A stretch of 9,228 bases of DNA from a bacterium (GCA_018970825.1 JAGWVP010000091.1:1-9228); one strand, 5' to 3'; positions 1 through 7,678 are shown, counted from the first letter of the stretch. Made by a program: numbers and translations. Notes: generated from the letters alone by a model not told the origin.

Positions 1-161
1 GGGTGATCCGCATCCTGCACGAACTTCACGAGGCCGGCGGCTCCTGGGCGCTCGTGGGCGACAGGCTCGTCGTGCAGGTGCCCCGCCTTCCGCACGAGAC
101 CATGCCGTCGCCCGCGGCGAGCCAGCGGATTCCGTTGTTGCGCCGGGCCCTCGCGTCGTAG
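1..161 (+). CDS. 3' end of an unidentified gene (52 codons visible)
   Basis: An open frame enters from the left edge (codons start at base 3) and stops at TAG 159-161. The visible peptide begins VIRILHELHEAGGSWALVGD, continues RLVVQVPRLP and ends RRALAS. A helix followed by a G-x-x-L-V-G-D-R-L-V-V-x-V-P hairpin loosely resembles the small TubC_N-type docking fold, but this is a remembered resemblance over about 25 residues and may be chance. A GTG at base 3 could even be the start of a 52-aa protein; the upstream sequence needed to decide is missing. It lies in the same frame as the downstream helicase, separated by the TAG and three further codons, so the two may be co-transcribed. No function is assigned. 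Confidence 0.45.
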   Translation, partial: VIRILHELHEAGGSWALVGDRLVVQVPRLPHETMPSPAASQRIPLLRRALAS

Positions 162-170
162 GCTCCACGC

Positions 171-1766
171 GTGCCGACGTTCGACCCCACCGACGAGCAG
201 GAGGACGTCGTCCACGCGGCGGGCCGCGTGCGCACGCTCGCCGTCGAGGCGCTCGCCGGCACCGGCAAGACGACCACGCTCACGATGCTCGCGCGCTCGC
301 TTCGCGGCCGCGGCCTCTACCTCTCGTTCAACAAGGCGATCGTCGACGACGCGCGGCCCCGCTTCCCGAAGCACGTCGACTGCCGTACCGCGCACTCGCT
401 CGCGTTCCGCGCCGTCGGCGGCGCCTACCAGGCCCGCCTGCGCTCGCCCCGCATGCGCCACGACGAGGTCGCCCGCCTGCTCGGTTGCGAGCGGGTCGAG
501 CAGAACGTGGGTGGTCTCCGGATCGACGGCCCGAAGCTCGCGGGGATCGTTCTGCGCACCGCGCGGCGCTTCGAGAAGTCGCCCGAGACGAGCCTCTCGC
601 GCGACCACGTTCCGCGGCCGCCGGGGATCGACGACCGCGGGCACCGGGTGCTCGCCGACCTCGCCCTGCCGTTCGCAGTGCGGGCGTGGGAGGACCTCCT
701 GCGACCCGACGGCCGGCTGCCCTTCGCCCACGACACCTACCTGAAGATCTGGCAGCTCTCGGGCCCGATCGTCGACGCCGACTTCATCCTGTTCGACGAG
801 GCGCAGGACGCCGACCCGGTCATGCTCGACGTCGTGCAGGGGCAGGCCGACGCCCGCCAGATCTTCGTCGGCGATCGCCACCAGGCGATCTACGAGTGGC
901 GCGGCGCGGTGAACGCGATGCGCGACGTGCAGGTCGAGGACCGCCGCTGGCTCACGATGAGCTTCCGCTTCGGCCCGGCGATCGCCGAGCGCGCGAACGA
1001 GTACCTGCAGGCGATCCATGCGAAGCGCCTGGTCCGCGGGCACCCCGGCGTCGCCTCGAGCGTCGGCCCGATCCCCGATCCCGACGCGATCCTCGTCCGC
1101 ACGAACGCGACCGCGGTCGCGACCGCGATCGAGGCGCTCGACCGCGGCAAGCGCCCGGCGCTGCTCGGCGGCGGCGAGGAGGTGAAGGCCTTCGCCGTCG
1201 CCGCGAAGCAGCTCATGGCACGCCGCCCGACGACCCACCCCGAACTCGCCTGCTTCGACGACTGGGACCAGGTGCGTCACTTCGTCGAGAACGAGGAGGA
1301 GGGCAACGAGATCGCGATGCTCGTGCGGCTGATCGACGCCTGGGGACCGGATACGATCATCGGCGTCGTCGGCCGCTGCGTCGACGAGCGCGCGGCCGAC
1401 CTCCTCGTCTCGACCGCGCACAAGGCGAAGGGCCGCGAGTGGCCGAAGGTCCGCCTCGCCGCCGACTTCCCGGCGCTGCGCGAGGACGACGAAGCGGGTG
1501 GAGGCGGGGAGAAGGGCGAGGGCAAGCCGCCGCCCACGCCCGAGGAGATCCGCCTCGCCTACGTCGCGGTCACCCGCGCGAAGCTGCGTCTCGAGGTGGT
1601 CGAGCCCGGCTCCACGCGCCCCGCACCGCGGCCGCCGCTGCCTCCGCCGGGCGGGACGCGTCCCGGGGCGAGCCCCGAGGTGCAGCGACGACGCCCGCTC
1701 GCCGGCTCGCGCACGCCGATCGGCGACATCCGGATCGGGATCGGTCCGGGCAAGCCCCGCCGCTAG
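171..1766 (+). CDS. Compact SF1 (UvrD/FBH1-like) ATP-dependent DNA helicase
   Basis: This 531-aa protein is predicted to be a cytoplasmic ATP-driven 3'-5' DNA translocase. The helicase motifs are in order: Walker A AGTGKTT at 29-35 (Lys33), motif Ia LYLSFNKA at 49-56, TAHSLAF at 73-79, motif II FDEAQD at 208-213, motif III IFVGDRHQAIYEWRGA at 231-246, motif IV TMSFRFG at 262-268, motif V STAHKAKGREW at 414-424, and motif VI LAYVAVTRAK at 462-471. The GD-x-HQ-x-IY-x-x-RGAVNA signature resembles FBH1-type helicases more than classic UvrD, which is about 720 aa; the insert domains here are short. Residues 480-531 are a Pro/Arg/Gly-rich, probably disordered tail. The GTG start at 171 has no clear Shine-Dalgarno but gives the expected F-x-P-T-x-E-Q N-terminus close before Walker A. 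The stop TAG is shared in CTAG with the convergent GH63 gene. Repair, recombination or a plasmid/phage-type role cannot be separated from sequence. Confidence 0.93.
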   Translation: MPTFDPTDEQEDVVHAAGRVRTLAVEALAGTGKTTTLTMLARSLRGRGLYLSFNKAIVDDARPRFPKHVDCRTAHSLAFRAVGGAYQARLRSPRMRHDEVARLLGCERVEQNVGGLRIDGPKLAGIVLRTARRFEKSPETSLSRDHVPRPPGIDDRGHRVLADLALPFAVRAWEDLLRPDGRLPFAHDTYLKIWQLSGPIVDADFILFDEAQDADPVMLDVVQGQADARQIFVGDRHQAIYEWRGAVNAMRDVQVEDRRWLTMSFRFGPAIAERANEYLQAIHAKRLVRGHPGVASSVGPIPDPDAILVRTNATAVATAIEALDRGKRPALLGGGEEVKAFAVAAKQLMARRPTTHPELACFDDWDQVRHFVENEEEGNEIAMLVRLIDAWGPDTIIGVVGRCVDERAADLLVSTAHKAKGREWPKVRLAADFPALREDDEAGGGGEKGEGKPPPTPEEIRLAYVAVTRAKLRLEVVEPGSTRPAPRPPLPPPGGTRPGASPEVQRRRPLAGSRTPIGDIRIGIGPGKPRR

Positions 1767-4471
1767 TCCTCGAGCTCCTCGATCCCCGCCTCGCGCAGCG
1801 CAATCTCGCGCACGAGTTCGGCGACGAGCCCGGTCCACCCGGTCTGCTGGCGGGCGCCGAGCCCGTGGCCGTCGTCGCCGTGGAAGTACTCGTGGAAGAC
1901 GAGCAACTCCTCGTCGTCCGCGAGGCGCGGCTCGCGCGAAGCACCGTCGCAGGGGCGGCGCCCGTCCTCGCCCGGCAGGAAGAGCGAGACGAGTCGGCGC
2001 GCCAGGAAGTCCGCGACGCCGTCGAGCGTCGTCCGCCGCCCCGAGCCGGTCGGGCACTCCACGAGGAAGTCGTCGCCGTAGTAGGCGTGCAGCTTGCGCA
2101 GCGACTCGACCAGCAGGAAGTTCACCGGGAACCACACCGGGCCGCGCCAGTTCGAGTTGCCGCCGAAGGCCGCGTTGCGCGACTCGCCGGGCTCGTAGCG
2201 CATGCGCCACTCGCCACCGTCGACCTGCAGCACGTAAGGGTGCTCCGCGTGCGCGCGGCTCATCGATCGCACGCCGTGGGGCGAGAGGAACTCGTTCGGG
2301 TCGAGTGCGCGGCGCAGGAGCCGCTTCATGCGGCTGCCGCGCACGAGCGCCAGCAGGTGGCGCTGGCCGAAGCCGGGTTCGTTCCAGCGGGAGACGAGCC
2401 GCGCGAGCTCCGGGCGATTCTCGAGAAACCACTCGAGGCGCTCGCGGAAGCCGGGGAAGCGCTCGAGCAGGTCGGGCTCGAGCGTGCGCGCCGCGAACAG
2501 CGGGATCAGTCCGACGAACGAGCGCAGCCGCATCGGCAGGACGCGGCCGTCCGGCAGGTGGAGCACGTCGTAGAAGAACTCGTCCTCGTCGTTCCACAGC
2601 GGCACGCCCTCGCCGCCCAGGTTGTTCATCGCCTCCGCGATGTAGAGGAAGTGCTCGAAGAACTTGGTCGCGACGTCCTGGTAGACCGGGTTCTCGCGCG
2701 CGAGCTCGAGCGCGATCGTCAGCAGGTCGAGCGAGAACATTCCCATCCAGCTCGTGCCGTCGCTCTGCTCGAGCGTTCCGCCGGTCGGCAACGGACGGCT
2801 GCGGTCGAACACGCCGATGTTGTCGAGCCCGAGGAAGCCGCCCTGGAAGACGTTGTTGCCCTCGGAGTCCTTGCGGTTCACCCACCAGGTGAAGTTCAGC
2901 AGGAGCTTGTGGAACGTGCGCTCGAGGAACGCGCGGTCCTTCGTGCCGCGCACCGCCTGCTCGGTGCGGTAGACGCGCCACGCGGCCCACGCGAGCACCG
3001 GCGGGTTCACGTCGCCGAACGCCCACTCGTAGGCGGGAAGTTGCCCGTTGGGGTGCTGGAACCACTCGCGCAGCAGGAGGTCGATCTGCCGCTTCGCGAA
3101 GTCGGGATCGACGAGCGCGAGCGGCACGCAGTGGAACGCGAGGTCCCACGAGGCGAACCACGGGTACTCCCACGTGTCGGGCATCGACAGCACGTCGCAG
3201 GCGTTCAGGTGCCCCCACTCGCGGTTGCGCCCGCGCCGGCGCTCGGGTGGAGGCGCGGGCTGCGCCGGGTCGCCGCGCAGCCAGTGCCGCACGTCGTAGT
3301 GGTAGAACTGCTTGTTCCAGAGGAGCCCCGCGAGCGCGCGGCGCTGCACGAGCCGGAGATCCGGCCGCGTCCCTTCGGGCAGGAGCGAGGCGTGGAACTC
3401 GTCGGCCTCGCGCCGCCGCAGCGAGAACGTCTCGTCGAAGTCGGCAAACGCGTCGCCGGCGACCCGGTCCTCGGCGCGCGTGGAGCGCAGCCGCAGCCGC
3501 AGCGTGCGGCTCTCGCCTCCCGGGATCGACAGCCGGTACCAGGCGGCGGCCTTGGTTCCGCGCGCGGCCGGGTTCACGGCTCCGCGCTCGCCGCCCACGA
3601 CGAAGCGGTGGAAGGCGTCCTTCACGAAGGGCGTGCGGTTGGGCGAGCCGAACAGCCGCTCGTGGTTGGTCTCGTTCTCGGTGAACAGGATCTGCGGGTC
3701 GCTGCCGGGAGCGGCGCGCCCCGCGGCGTCGCGCGCGCGGTCGCAGGAGAGCAGGTGGTGGCCGAGGGCGGGATGGTGGGCGCGCACCGCGGCCGCGCCG
3801 ACCGCGACGATCTCGGGACGCGCCCGCCCCGGCTCCCAGTCCCAGTCGTTACGGAACCAGAGCGTCGGGAGCAGGTGGAGCTCCGCCTCGTCCGGCCCGC
3901 GGTTCGTCGCGGTCACCCGGACGAAAACGTCCTCGGGCGTCGCCTTCGCGTACTCGATGCGCACGTCGAAGAAGCGCGAGCCCGCGAAGACGCCCGTGTC
4001 GGCGACTTCGGACTCCGGTTCCTCGCGACTGCGTCGCGCGGACTCCTCGACCAGGGCCGCGTAGGGAAACTCCGACTGCGGGTAGCGGTAGAGCATCGAC
4101 TGGAAGGAGTGGGTCGGGGTCCCGTCGACGTAGAAGTAGACCTCCTTCACGTCCTCGCCGTGGTTGCCCTCGGTGTTCGTGAGCCCGAAGAGCCGCTCCT
4201 TCAGGATCGGGTCGCGGCCGTTCCAGAGGGCGAGCGCGAAGCAGAGGAGCCCCCGGTCGTCGCACCATCCGCCGAGCCCGTCCTCGTTCCAGCGGTAGGC
4301 GCGCGACCGTGCGTGGTCGTGCGGGAAGGAGCCCCAGGCGTCGCCGTCCGCGCTGTAGTCCTCGCGGACGGTGCCCCAGGCGCGCTCGGCGAGGTACGGG
4401 CCGAAGCGGCGCCAGCGGTCGCCGTCGCGCACGAGGCGCTCGTGCTCTGCGGTGGCGGTGGTCCTCGTCAT
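1763..4471 (-). CDS. GH63-type (MGH1-like) glycoside hydrolase, 'glucosidase'
   Basis: This 902-aa protein belongs, by overall sequence character, to the GH63/processing-alpha-glucosidase superfamily. The N-terminal half (about 20-345) looks like the beta-sandwich domain, with SFPHDHARSRAYRWNEDGLG at 48-67 and FGLTNTEGNHGEDVKEVYFY at 95-114. The C-terminal half (about 370-895) is the (alpha/alpha)6 barrel. Conserved barrel segments are WEYPWFASWDLAFHCVP at 434-450, SNWRGPVWFPVNF at 773-785, and FHEYFHGDDGHG...GWTGL at 859-882. By analogy with E. coli YgjK, Asp443 and Glu861 are candidate catalytic acid and base; this is inferred, not shown. No signal peptide or membrane segment is evident, so it is probably cytoplasmic. 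ATG 4471 was chosen because the open frame upstream is Arg-rich and runs into the MFS gene; a weak GACGGA lies about 8 nt upstream. It follows the MFS gene by 73 bp in a likely operon. The substrate is unknown; members are usually annotated only as glucosidase. Confidence 0.9.
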   Translation of the reverse strand: MTRTTATAEHERLVRDGDRWRRFGPYLAERAWGTVREDYSADGDAWGSFPHDHARSRAYRWNEDGLGGWCDDRGLLCFALALWNGRDPILKERLFGLTNTEGNHGEDVKEVYFYVDGTPTHSFQSMLYRYPQSEFPYAALVEESARRSREEPESEVADTGVFAGSRFFDVRIEYAKATPEDVFVRVTATNRGPDEAELHLLPTLWFRNDWDWEPGRARPEIVAVGAAAVRAHHPALGHHLLSCDRARDAAGRAAPGSDPQILFTENETNHERLFGSPNRTPFVKDAFHRFVVGGERGAVNPAARGTKAAAWYRLSIPGGESRTLRLRLRSTRAEDRVAGDAFADFDETFSLRRREADEFHASLLPEGTRPDLRLVQRRALAGLLWNKQFYHYDVRHWLRGDPAQPAPPPERRRGRNREWGHLNACDVLSMPDTWEYPWFASWDLAFHCVPLALVDPDFAKRQIDLLLREWFQHPNGQLPAYEWAFGDVNPPVLAWAAWRVYRTEQAVRGTKDRAFLERTFHKLLLNFTWWVNRKDSEGNNVFQGGFLGLDNIGVFDRSRPLPTGGTLEQSDGTSWMGMFSLDLLTIALELARENPVYQDVATKFFEHFLYIAEAMNNLGGEGVPLWNDEDEFFYDVLHLPDGRVLPMRLRSFVGLIPLFAARTLEPDLLERFPGFRERLEWFLENRPELARLVSRWNEPGFGQRHLLALVRGSRMKRLLRRALDPNEFLSPHGVRSMSRAHAEHPYVLQVDGGEWRMRYEPGESRNAAFGGNSNWRGPVWFPVNFLLVESLRKLHAYYGDDFLVECPTGSGRRTTLDGVADFLARRLVSLFLPGEDGRRPCDGASREPRLADDEELLVFHEYFHGDDGHGLGARQQTGWTGLVAELVREIALREAGIEELED

Positions 4472-4485
4472 CGGCCGCGTCCGTC

Positions 4486-4505
4486 GCCCGGGGCTCTCCC
4501 CGGGC
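4486..4505 (-). promoter_or_regulatory. 8-bp GC hairpin in the MFS-GH63 leader
   Basis: A perfect inverted repeat (GCCCGGGG / CCCCGGGC, 4-nt loop AGAG on the - strand) lies 15-34 nt before the GH63 ATG. There is no U-tract, so it is not a canonical intrinsic terminator. It could be an attenuator, an RNA-processing or stability element that uncouples MFS from GH63 expression, or chance in very GC-rich DNA. The purine-rich GGGGAGAG, which might otherwise look like a ribosome-binding site, is partly in the stem and too far (over 20 nt) from the ATG. Confidence 0.45.
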
Positions 4506-4544
4506 CGGCACGCCTCGACGCAAACCATGCCGGGCGCGCGCGCG

Positions 4545-5804
4545 TCAACGCGTGTCGTCCCGCGCCGGCGCGGGCCGCGGCGCCGGCGCGACGCGGCCGC
4601 GCAGGAGAAGGCCCGCCATCGCGATCGACGCGAGGACGGCGCCCGCGCCGAAGGTCGCGCGAGGACCGGCCGCCGACCAGGCGGCTCCGGCGATCGCGCT
4701 CGCCGCGAGCAGCGCAATTCCCGTCACCAGGTGGAACAGCCCGAAGGCGCTCGCGCGCACGGAGGCGGGAGCGGACTCGGCGACGATCGCCGAGAACAGC
4801 CCTTGCGTCGCTCCCATGTGCAGCCCCCAGAGTGCGGCCCCGAGCAGGACCGCGCCCGGCCCGCTCGCGAGCGCCAGCACGACGTCGGCCGCGACGAGCA
4901 GCGCGATCCCCGGCACGAGCACGCGCGCGCGGCCCGCGTCCGAGAGTCGCCCGAGCGGCCACGCGCTCGCCGCGTAGACGACGTTCATCGCGACGAGCGC
5001 GAGCGGGGCGGCCGCGGCCGGGAGCCCGGCGTCGGCCGCGCGCAGCAGGAGGAAGGCCTCGCTGAAGCGCGCGAGCGTGAGCACCGTCGAGAGTGCGAGC
5101 ACGAGCCAGTAGCGCGCGCCGAGATCCGCGAGATCGGCGCGGCGGAGCAGGGGGCGCGCGGCACCCGCGGGAGCGGAGGCGCCGTCCTGCGCCGCGCCGT
5201 CGCCCGAAACCGCGGCCGGGGGCTCGTCGACCCCGAGCACGATGAGCGCGACCGAGACGAGTGCCGGAAGGACCGCGATCGCGAACACGACCCGGTAGGC
5301 CCCGGGCGAGAGCGCGAGCACGGCCATCGCGACGGCGGGGCCGAGCACGGCTCCGACCGTGTCCAGCGACTGGCGGAGCCCGAAGGCCGCGCCGCGTGCG
5401 CCGGGTGGCGTGATCTCGGCGACGAGCGCGTCGCGCGGCGCACCGCGGATCCCCTTGCCGACCCGGTCGACGAAGCGCGCGGCGACGACCGTCGCGGCCG
5501 AGCCCGCGATCGCGAAGAGCGGCTTGGTCGCGGCTGCGAGCCCGTAGCCCGCGAGCACGAGCGGCTTTCGCCGGCCGAGCCGGTCGCTCGCGATCCCGCC
5601 CGCGAGCTTCGAGATCGAGGCGGTCGCCTCCGCGACGCCCTCGATCAGGCCGACCGAGGCCATGTCGACGCCGAGCACCGCGACGAGGAAGAGCGGCAGC
5701 GTCGCGTGGATCATCTCCGAGGAGAGATCCATGAACAGGCTCACGAGTCCGAGGACGACGACGCCCGCGGGAAGCCGGTCGTCGCCGTCGGGCCGCGGGT
5801 CCAC
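4545..5804 (-). CDS. MFS transporter (12-TM, MJ1317-like group)
   Basis: This 419-aa inner-membrane secondary transporter has about twelve hydrophobic segments, the first around residues 12-45. The MFS motif A between TM2 and TM3 is clear (GGIASDRLGRRK, 69-80), followed by FVDRVGKGIRGAPRDALVAE at 111-130, a hallmark of a widespread prokaryotic MFS subgroup recalled as MJ1317-like. A second, degenerate motif A (GRLSDAGRAR, 285-294) marks the start of the C-terminal half, and residues 193-228 form a polar central loop. The GTG start at 5804 puts TM1 near the N-terminus as expected; no convincing Shine-Dalgarno precedes it, so the ATG at codon 25 cannot be wholly excluded, though it would cut into TM1. 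It lies 29 bp after the 187-aa gene and 73 bp before the GH63 gene on the same strand. That neighbour hints at a sugar or glycoside substrate, but members of this group are often called only drug/metabolite transporters. Confidence 0.92.
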   Translation of the reverse strand: MDPRPDGDDRLPAGVVVLGLVSLFMDLSSEMIHATLPLFLVAVLGVDMASVGLIEGVAEATASISKLAGGIASDRLGRRKPLVLAGYGLAAATKPLFAIAGSAATVVAARFVDRVGKGIRGAPRDALVAEITPPGARGAAFGLRQSLDTVGAVLGPAVAMAVLALSPGAYRVVFAIAVLPALVSVALIVLGVDEPPAAVSGDGAAQDGASAPAGAARPLLRRADLADLGARYWLVLALSTVLTLARFSEAFLLLRAADAGLPAAAAPLALVAMNVVYAASAWPLGRLSDAGRARVLVPGIALLVAADVVLALASGPGAVLLGAALWGLHMGATQGLFSAIVAESAPASVRASAFGLFHLVTGIALLAASAIAGAAWSAAGPRATFGAGAVLASIAMAGLLLRGRVAPAPRPAPARDDTR

Positions 5805-5833
5805 GCGGCCGGTCTACGCGCGAGGAACCGCGC

Positions 5834-6397
5834 TCACAAGCCGTCGCCCGGGCCGGGCCTCGGCGTGCGGCGACGCGCCGGTCTCGGACGCGCGGGGCGC
5901 GCGCGCGGTGCGGCGGGAGCCTCGCTCCCGATCGCGCTCGCGCCGGGCTCCGGCGACGAAGCGGTGGATCGCCTGCGACGGCGCGGGGCCGGGCGCTCCG
6001 TGTCGTTCGAGCCGTCCGGGCCGTCCGCGGACCCCGCGCCCGCCGCGCCCCTCGACTGGCGTGAGTGCCGCGCCCGCGCGGGTCGTTCCTCCGCGGGCGC
6101 ACCGTCGCTCTCGTTTTCGCCCTCGCGCGCCTCGACCGCGTCGGCGACCAGGTCGCGCAGGCGCGACAGGCCGTCGCCGGTCGCGCGGTTGGTCAGGTCC
6201 TGGAACTCGATCATCCGACCGAGCGTCCGGGTCGTCTCGCTCATCGCGGCGGCGAGCTTCGCGAGCTCGCGCTGCAGCTCACTCGGGTCGGAGTCGGGAT
6301 CGGGCGCTCGCACGAGCCGCGGCGCGGGCGGCTCGACCGGGCCCTTCAGGTACTCGATGAGTGCCGTCAGCAGCCCGACCCGGACCCAGCGGTTCAA
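5834..6397 (-). CDS. Unknown protein coupled to the SDH protease
   Basis: This 187-aa protein is not recognised. It starts MNRWVRVGLLTALIEYLKGP, an amphipathic helix too short and charged to be a clear membrane anchor. A Pro/Asp linker follows, then a predicted helical stretch at about 38-95 (LQRELAKLAAAMSETTRTLG and on) that could form a coiled coil. Residues 96-187 are low-complexity, first mixed and then strongly basic (RRRRR at 139-143, and RARPARPRPARRR near 165-177). The TTG start at 6397-6395 overlaps the protease TGA stop at 6396-6394 (TTGA), so translation is probably coupled; only a weak G-rich run precedes it. The frame is supported by this junction and by a helical N-terminal half unlike the shadow frames. 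The small size and protease coupling suggest a partner, adaptor or regulator of the protease, which is inference only. Confidence 0.7.
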   Translation of the reverse strand: MNRWVRVGLLTALIEYLKGPVEPPAPRLVRAPDPDSDPSELQRELAKLAAAMSETTRTLGRMIEFQDLTNRATGDGLSRLRDLVADAVEAREGENESDGAPAEERPARARHSRQSRGAAGAGSADGPDGSNDTERPAPRRRRRSTASSPEPGASAIGSEAPAAPRARPARPRPARRRTPRPGPGDGL

Positions 6398-7524
6398 GAC
6401 TCGGCCCCCGCCGCCCCCGCCGTCGCGTCGCGTCCGCGCCGGCGGGCCGGCCCGGAGCCGTCACGCGTGCCGCGATCGCCGCCGCCGTCCGCCGCGGGAT
6501 CCGCGGACGACGAGCCCGCGTCGCTCGCGCTTGCGGCGGCCGCATTCCCAGCGGACTCGTCTCCGCTCGCCTCCGCGCGCGGGGCGCCGTCGCCGCGTCC
6601 CGCCGCGTGCACCTCCGGGCCGTCGTCGTCGCCCTCGCTCTCGTCGTCGTCGACATCGTCGTCGTCGAACTCGATCCGCTCGTCGCCTTCTGCCGGCACG
6701 TAGGCGATCTCGTCGGGGCAGCCGATCGGCGGCTTCACGAGGAAGAGCCCGAGACGCAGCAGGACGTCGTGCTCGAGCCCCTCGGCCGGGCGCACGGGGA
6801 GCTCCATGTCGACCAGTTCCTCGTAGTCGATCACGAAGCCGTGCGAGGGATAGCCGACGACCAGGCGCTCGACCTGGCGCTTGGCGACGCCGCGCCGCAC
6901 GCCGCGGCGGTAGCGCTCCGAGACGCGTCCGCCGTAGTGACGGCCGAGGTTCGTCTGGCGGGTCGAGGCGGCGAGCGTCTCCGGGGTCACCTGCGCGAGC
7001 ACCGGCGCCGTGAGCTTCGTCACGAGGTCGATCGCGTGGCCCATCGTGTCCTTCGGAGCACCGCCGGTCACCAGCGCCACCGCCTCGGCCGCGTCGCTCA
7101 CCCAGCCGGTCGCGCTGTTGCGGAGCACCTCGAGCGCGATGCCCGGCAGCAGGCTCGAGCCGTCGCGGCCGAGCGGCGCGCTCATCGCGAGCGCGTTCAC
7201 CGCGTCCATCGGCCCGAACTCGCCGAGCGGGCCCATCACGATCTCGTCGGCCCCGAGCGCGAACAGGGTGCCGGCGCTCTTCGCGTAGGCCGGGACGAAG
7301 AGCGTCATCTCCGCGTAGCGCCGGCGGATCTCGCGCAGCATCCGGTAGGCGCCGTCGATGCTCCCGCCGCTCGTGCAGAGCAGCACGTCGATCGACTCGC
7401 GCGGCTGCCAGCGCGCGAGCTGCTCGACGAGCACCTGGACGTCCCAGCGGTCGATCTCCTCGCGCGCGAGCACGAGGCAGGGGCGCCCGCGGAGCCGCGC
7501 GAGCGCCCGGGCCGCCCTGTTCAT
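6394..7524 (-). CDS. Serine dehydrogenase proteinase (SDH_sah, ClpP-fold) homologue with acidic tail
   Basis: This 376-aa protein matches the SDH proteinase family of ClpP/crotonase-fold serine peptidases. Residues 44-60 carry the oxyanion region (IDVLLCTSGGSIDGAYRML, Gly53-Gly54). Residues 81-107 carry the nucleophile region AKSAGTLFALGADEIVMGPL followed by GEFGPMD, with Ser83 the likely nucleophile. A conserved-looking YPSHGFVID sits at 225-233. The catalytic domain ends near 270; family members are usually about 280-290 aa. The extra roughly 95 residues are a disordered tail beginning with the acidic run FDDDDVDDDESEGDDD (286-301) and ending Arg/Ala/Gly-rich. No signal peptide or membrane helix is seen, so it is probably cytoplasmic. 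ATG 7524 has GAGGAAG about 11 nt upstream and directly precedes the conserved domain; an in-frame extension far upstream is rejected. It is the first gene of the minus-strand cluster, and its physiological substrate is unknown. Confidence 0.9.
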   Translation of the reverse strand: MNRAARALARLRGRPCLVLAREEIDRWDVQVLVEQLARWQPRESIDVLLCTSGGSIDGAYRMLREIRRRYAEMTLFVPAYAKSAGTLFALGADEIVMGPLGEFGPMDAVNALAMSAPLGRDGSSLLPGIALEVLRNSATGWVSDAAEAVALVTGGAPKDTMGHAIDLVTKLTAPVLAQVTPETLAASTRQTNLGRHYGGRVSERYRRGVRRGVAKRQVERLVVGYPSHGFVIDYEELVDMELPVRPAEGLEHDVLLRLGLFLVKPPIGCPDEIAYVPAEGDERIEFDDDDVDDDESEGDDDGPEVHAAGRGDGAPRAEASGDESAGNAAAASASDAGSSSADPAADGGGDRGTRDGSGPARRRGRDATAGAAGAES

Positions 7525-7678
7525 CTCGGTGTGGTCTTCCTCGTGGTGTGCGTCGCCGTTCGCCTGCGCCAAGCGTCCTCCTTCGTTGCGGGTTTCGTCG
7601 ATGAGCCGGGAATTTCCGGAGCCGGGGCCGCGCGGGGCGTCGCCCGGCCTCGACGAATCGGAGGGTAGCGACGGGGCC

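Noticed and set aside
4534..4544. Alternating GCGCGCGCGCG run, possible Z-DNA
   Set aside because: Only 11 bases, and such runs are frequent in DNA of this composition.
4472..4717. 82-codon N-terminal extension of the GH63 frame
   Set aside because: It overlaps the MFS 3' end, is Arg/Ser-rich, and the conserved part of the protein begins right after the ATG at 4471.
485..5065. A 1526-codon open frame on the + strand
   Set aside because: It crosses the helicase in another frame and runs antisense to GH63 and MFS. Its product is Arg/Ala/Glu low-complexity with no domain, as expected for a stop-poor shadow frame in GC-rich DNA.
4468..6102. 544-codon minus-strand frame
   Set aside because: It overlaps the MFS gene in another frame, with a repetitive Arg/Ala/Gly product; the MFS frame has motif A and twelve hydrophobic segments.
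4371..7013. 880-codon plus-strand frame across the MFS and protease region
   Set aside because: Arg/Glu-rich low-complexity shadow, antisense to four genes with recognisable features; no domain seen.
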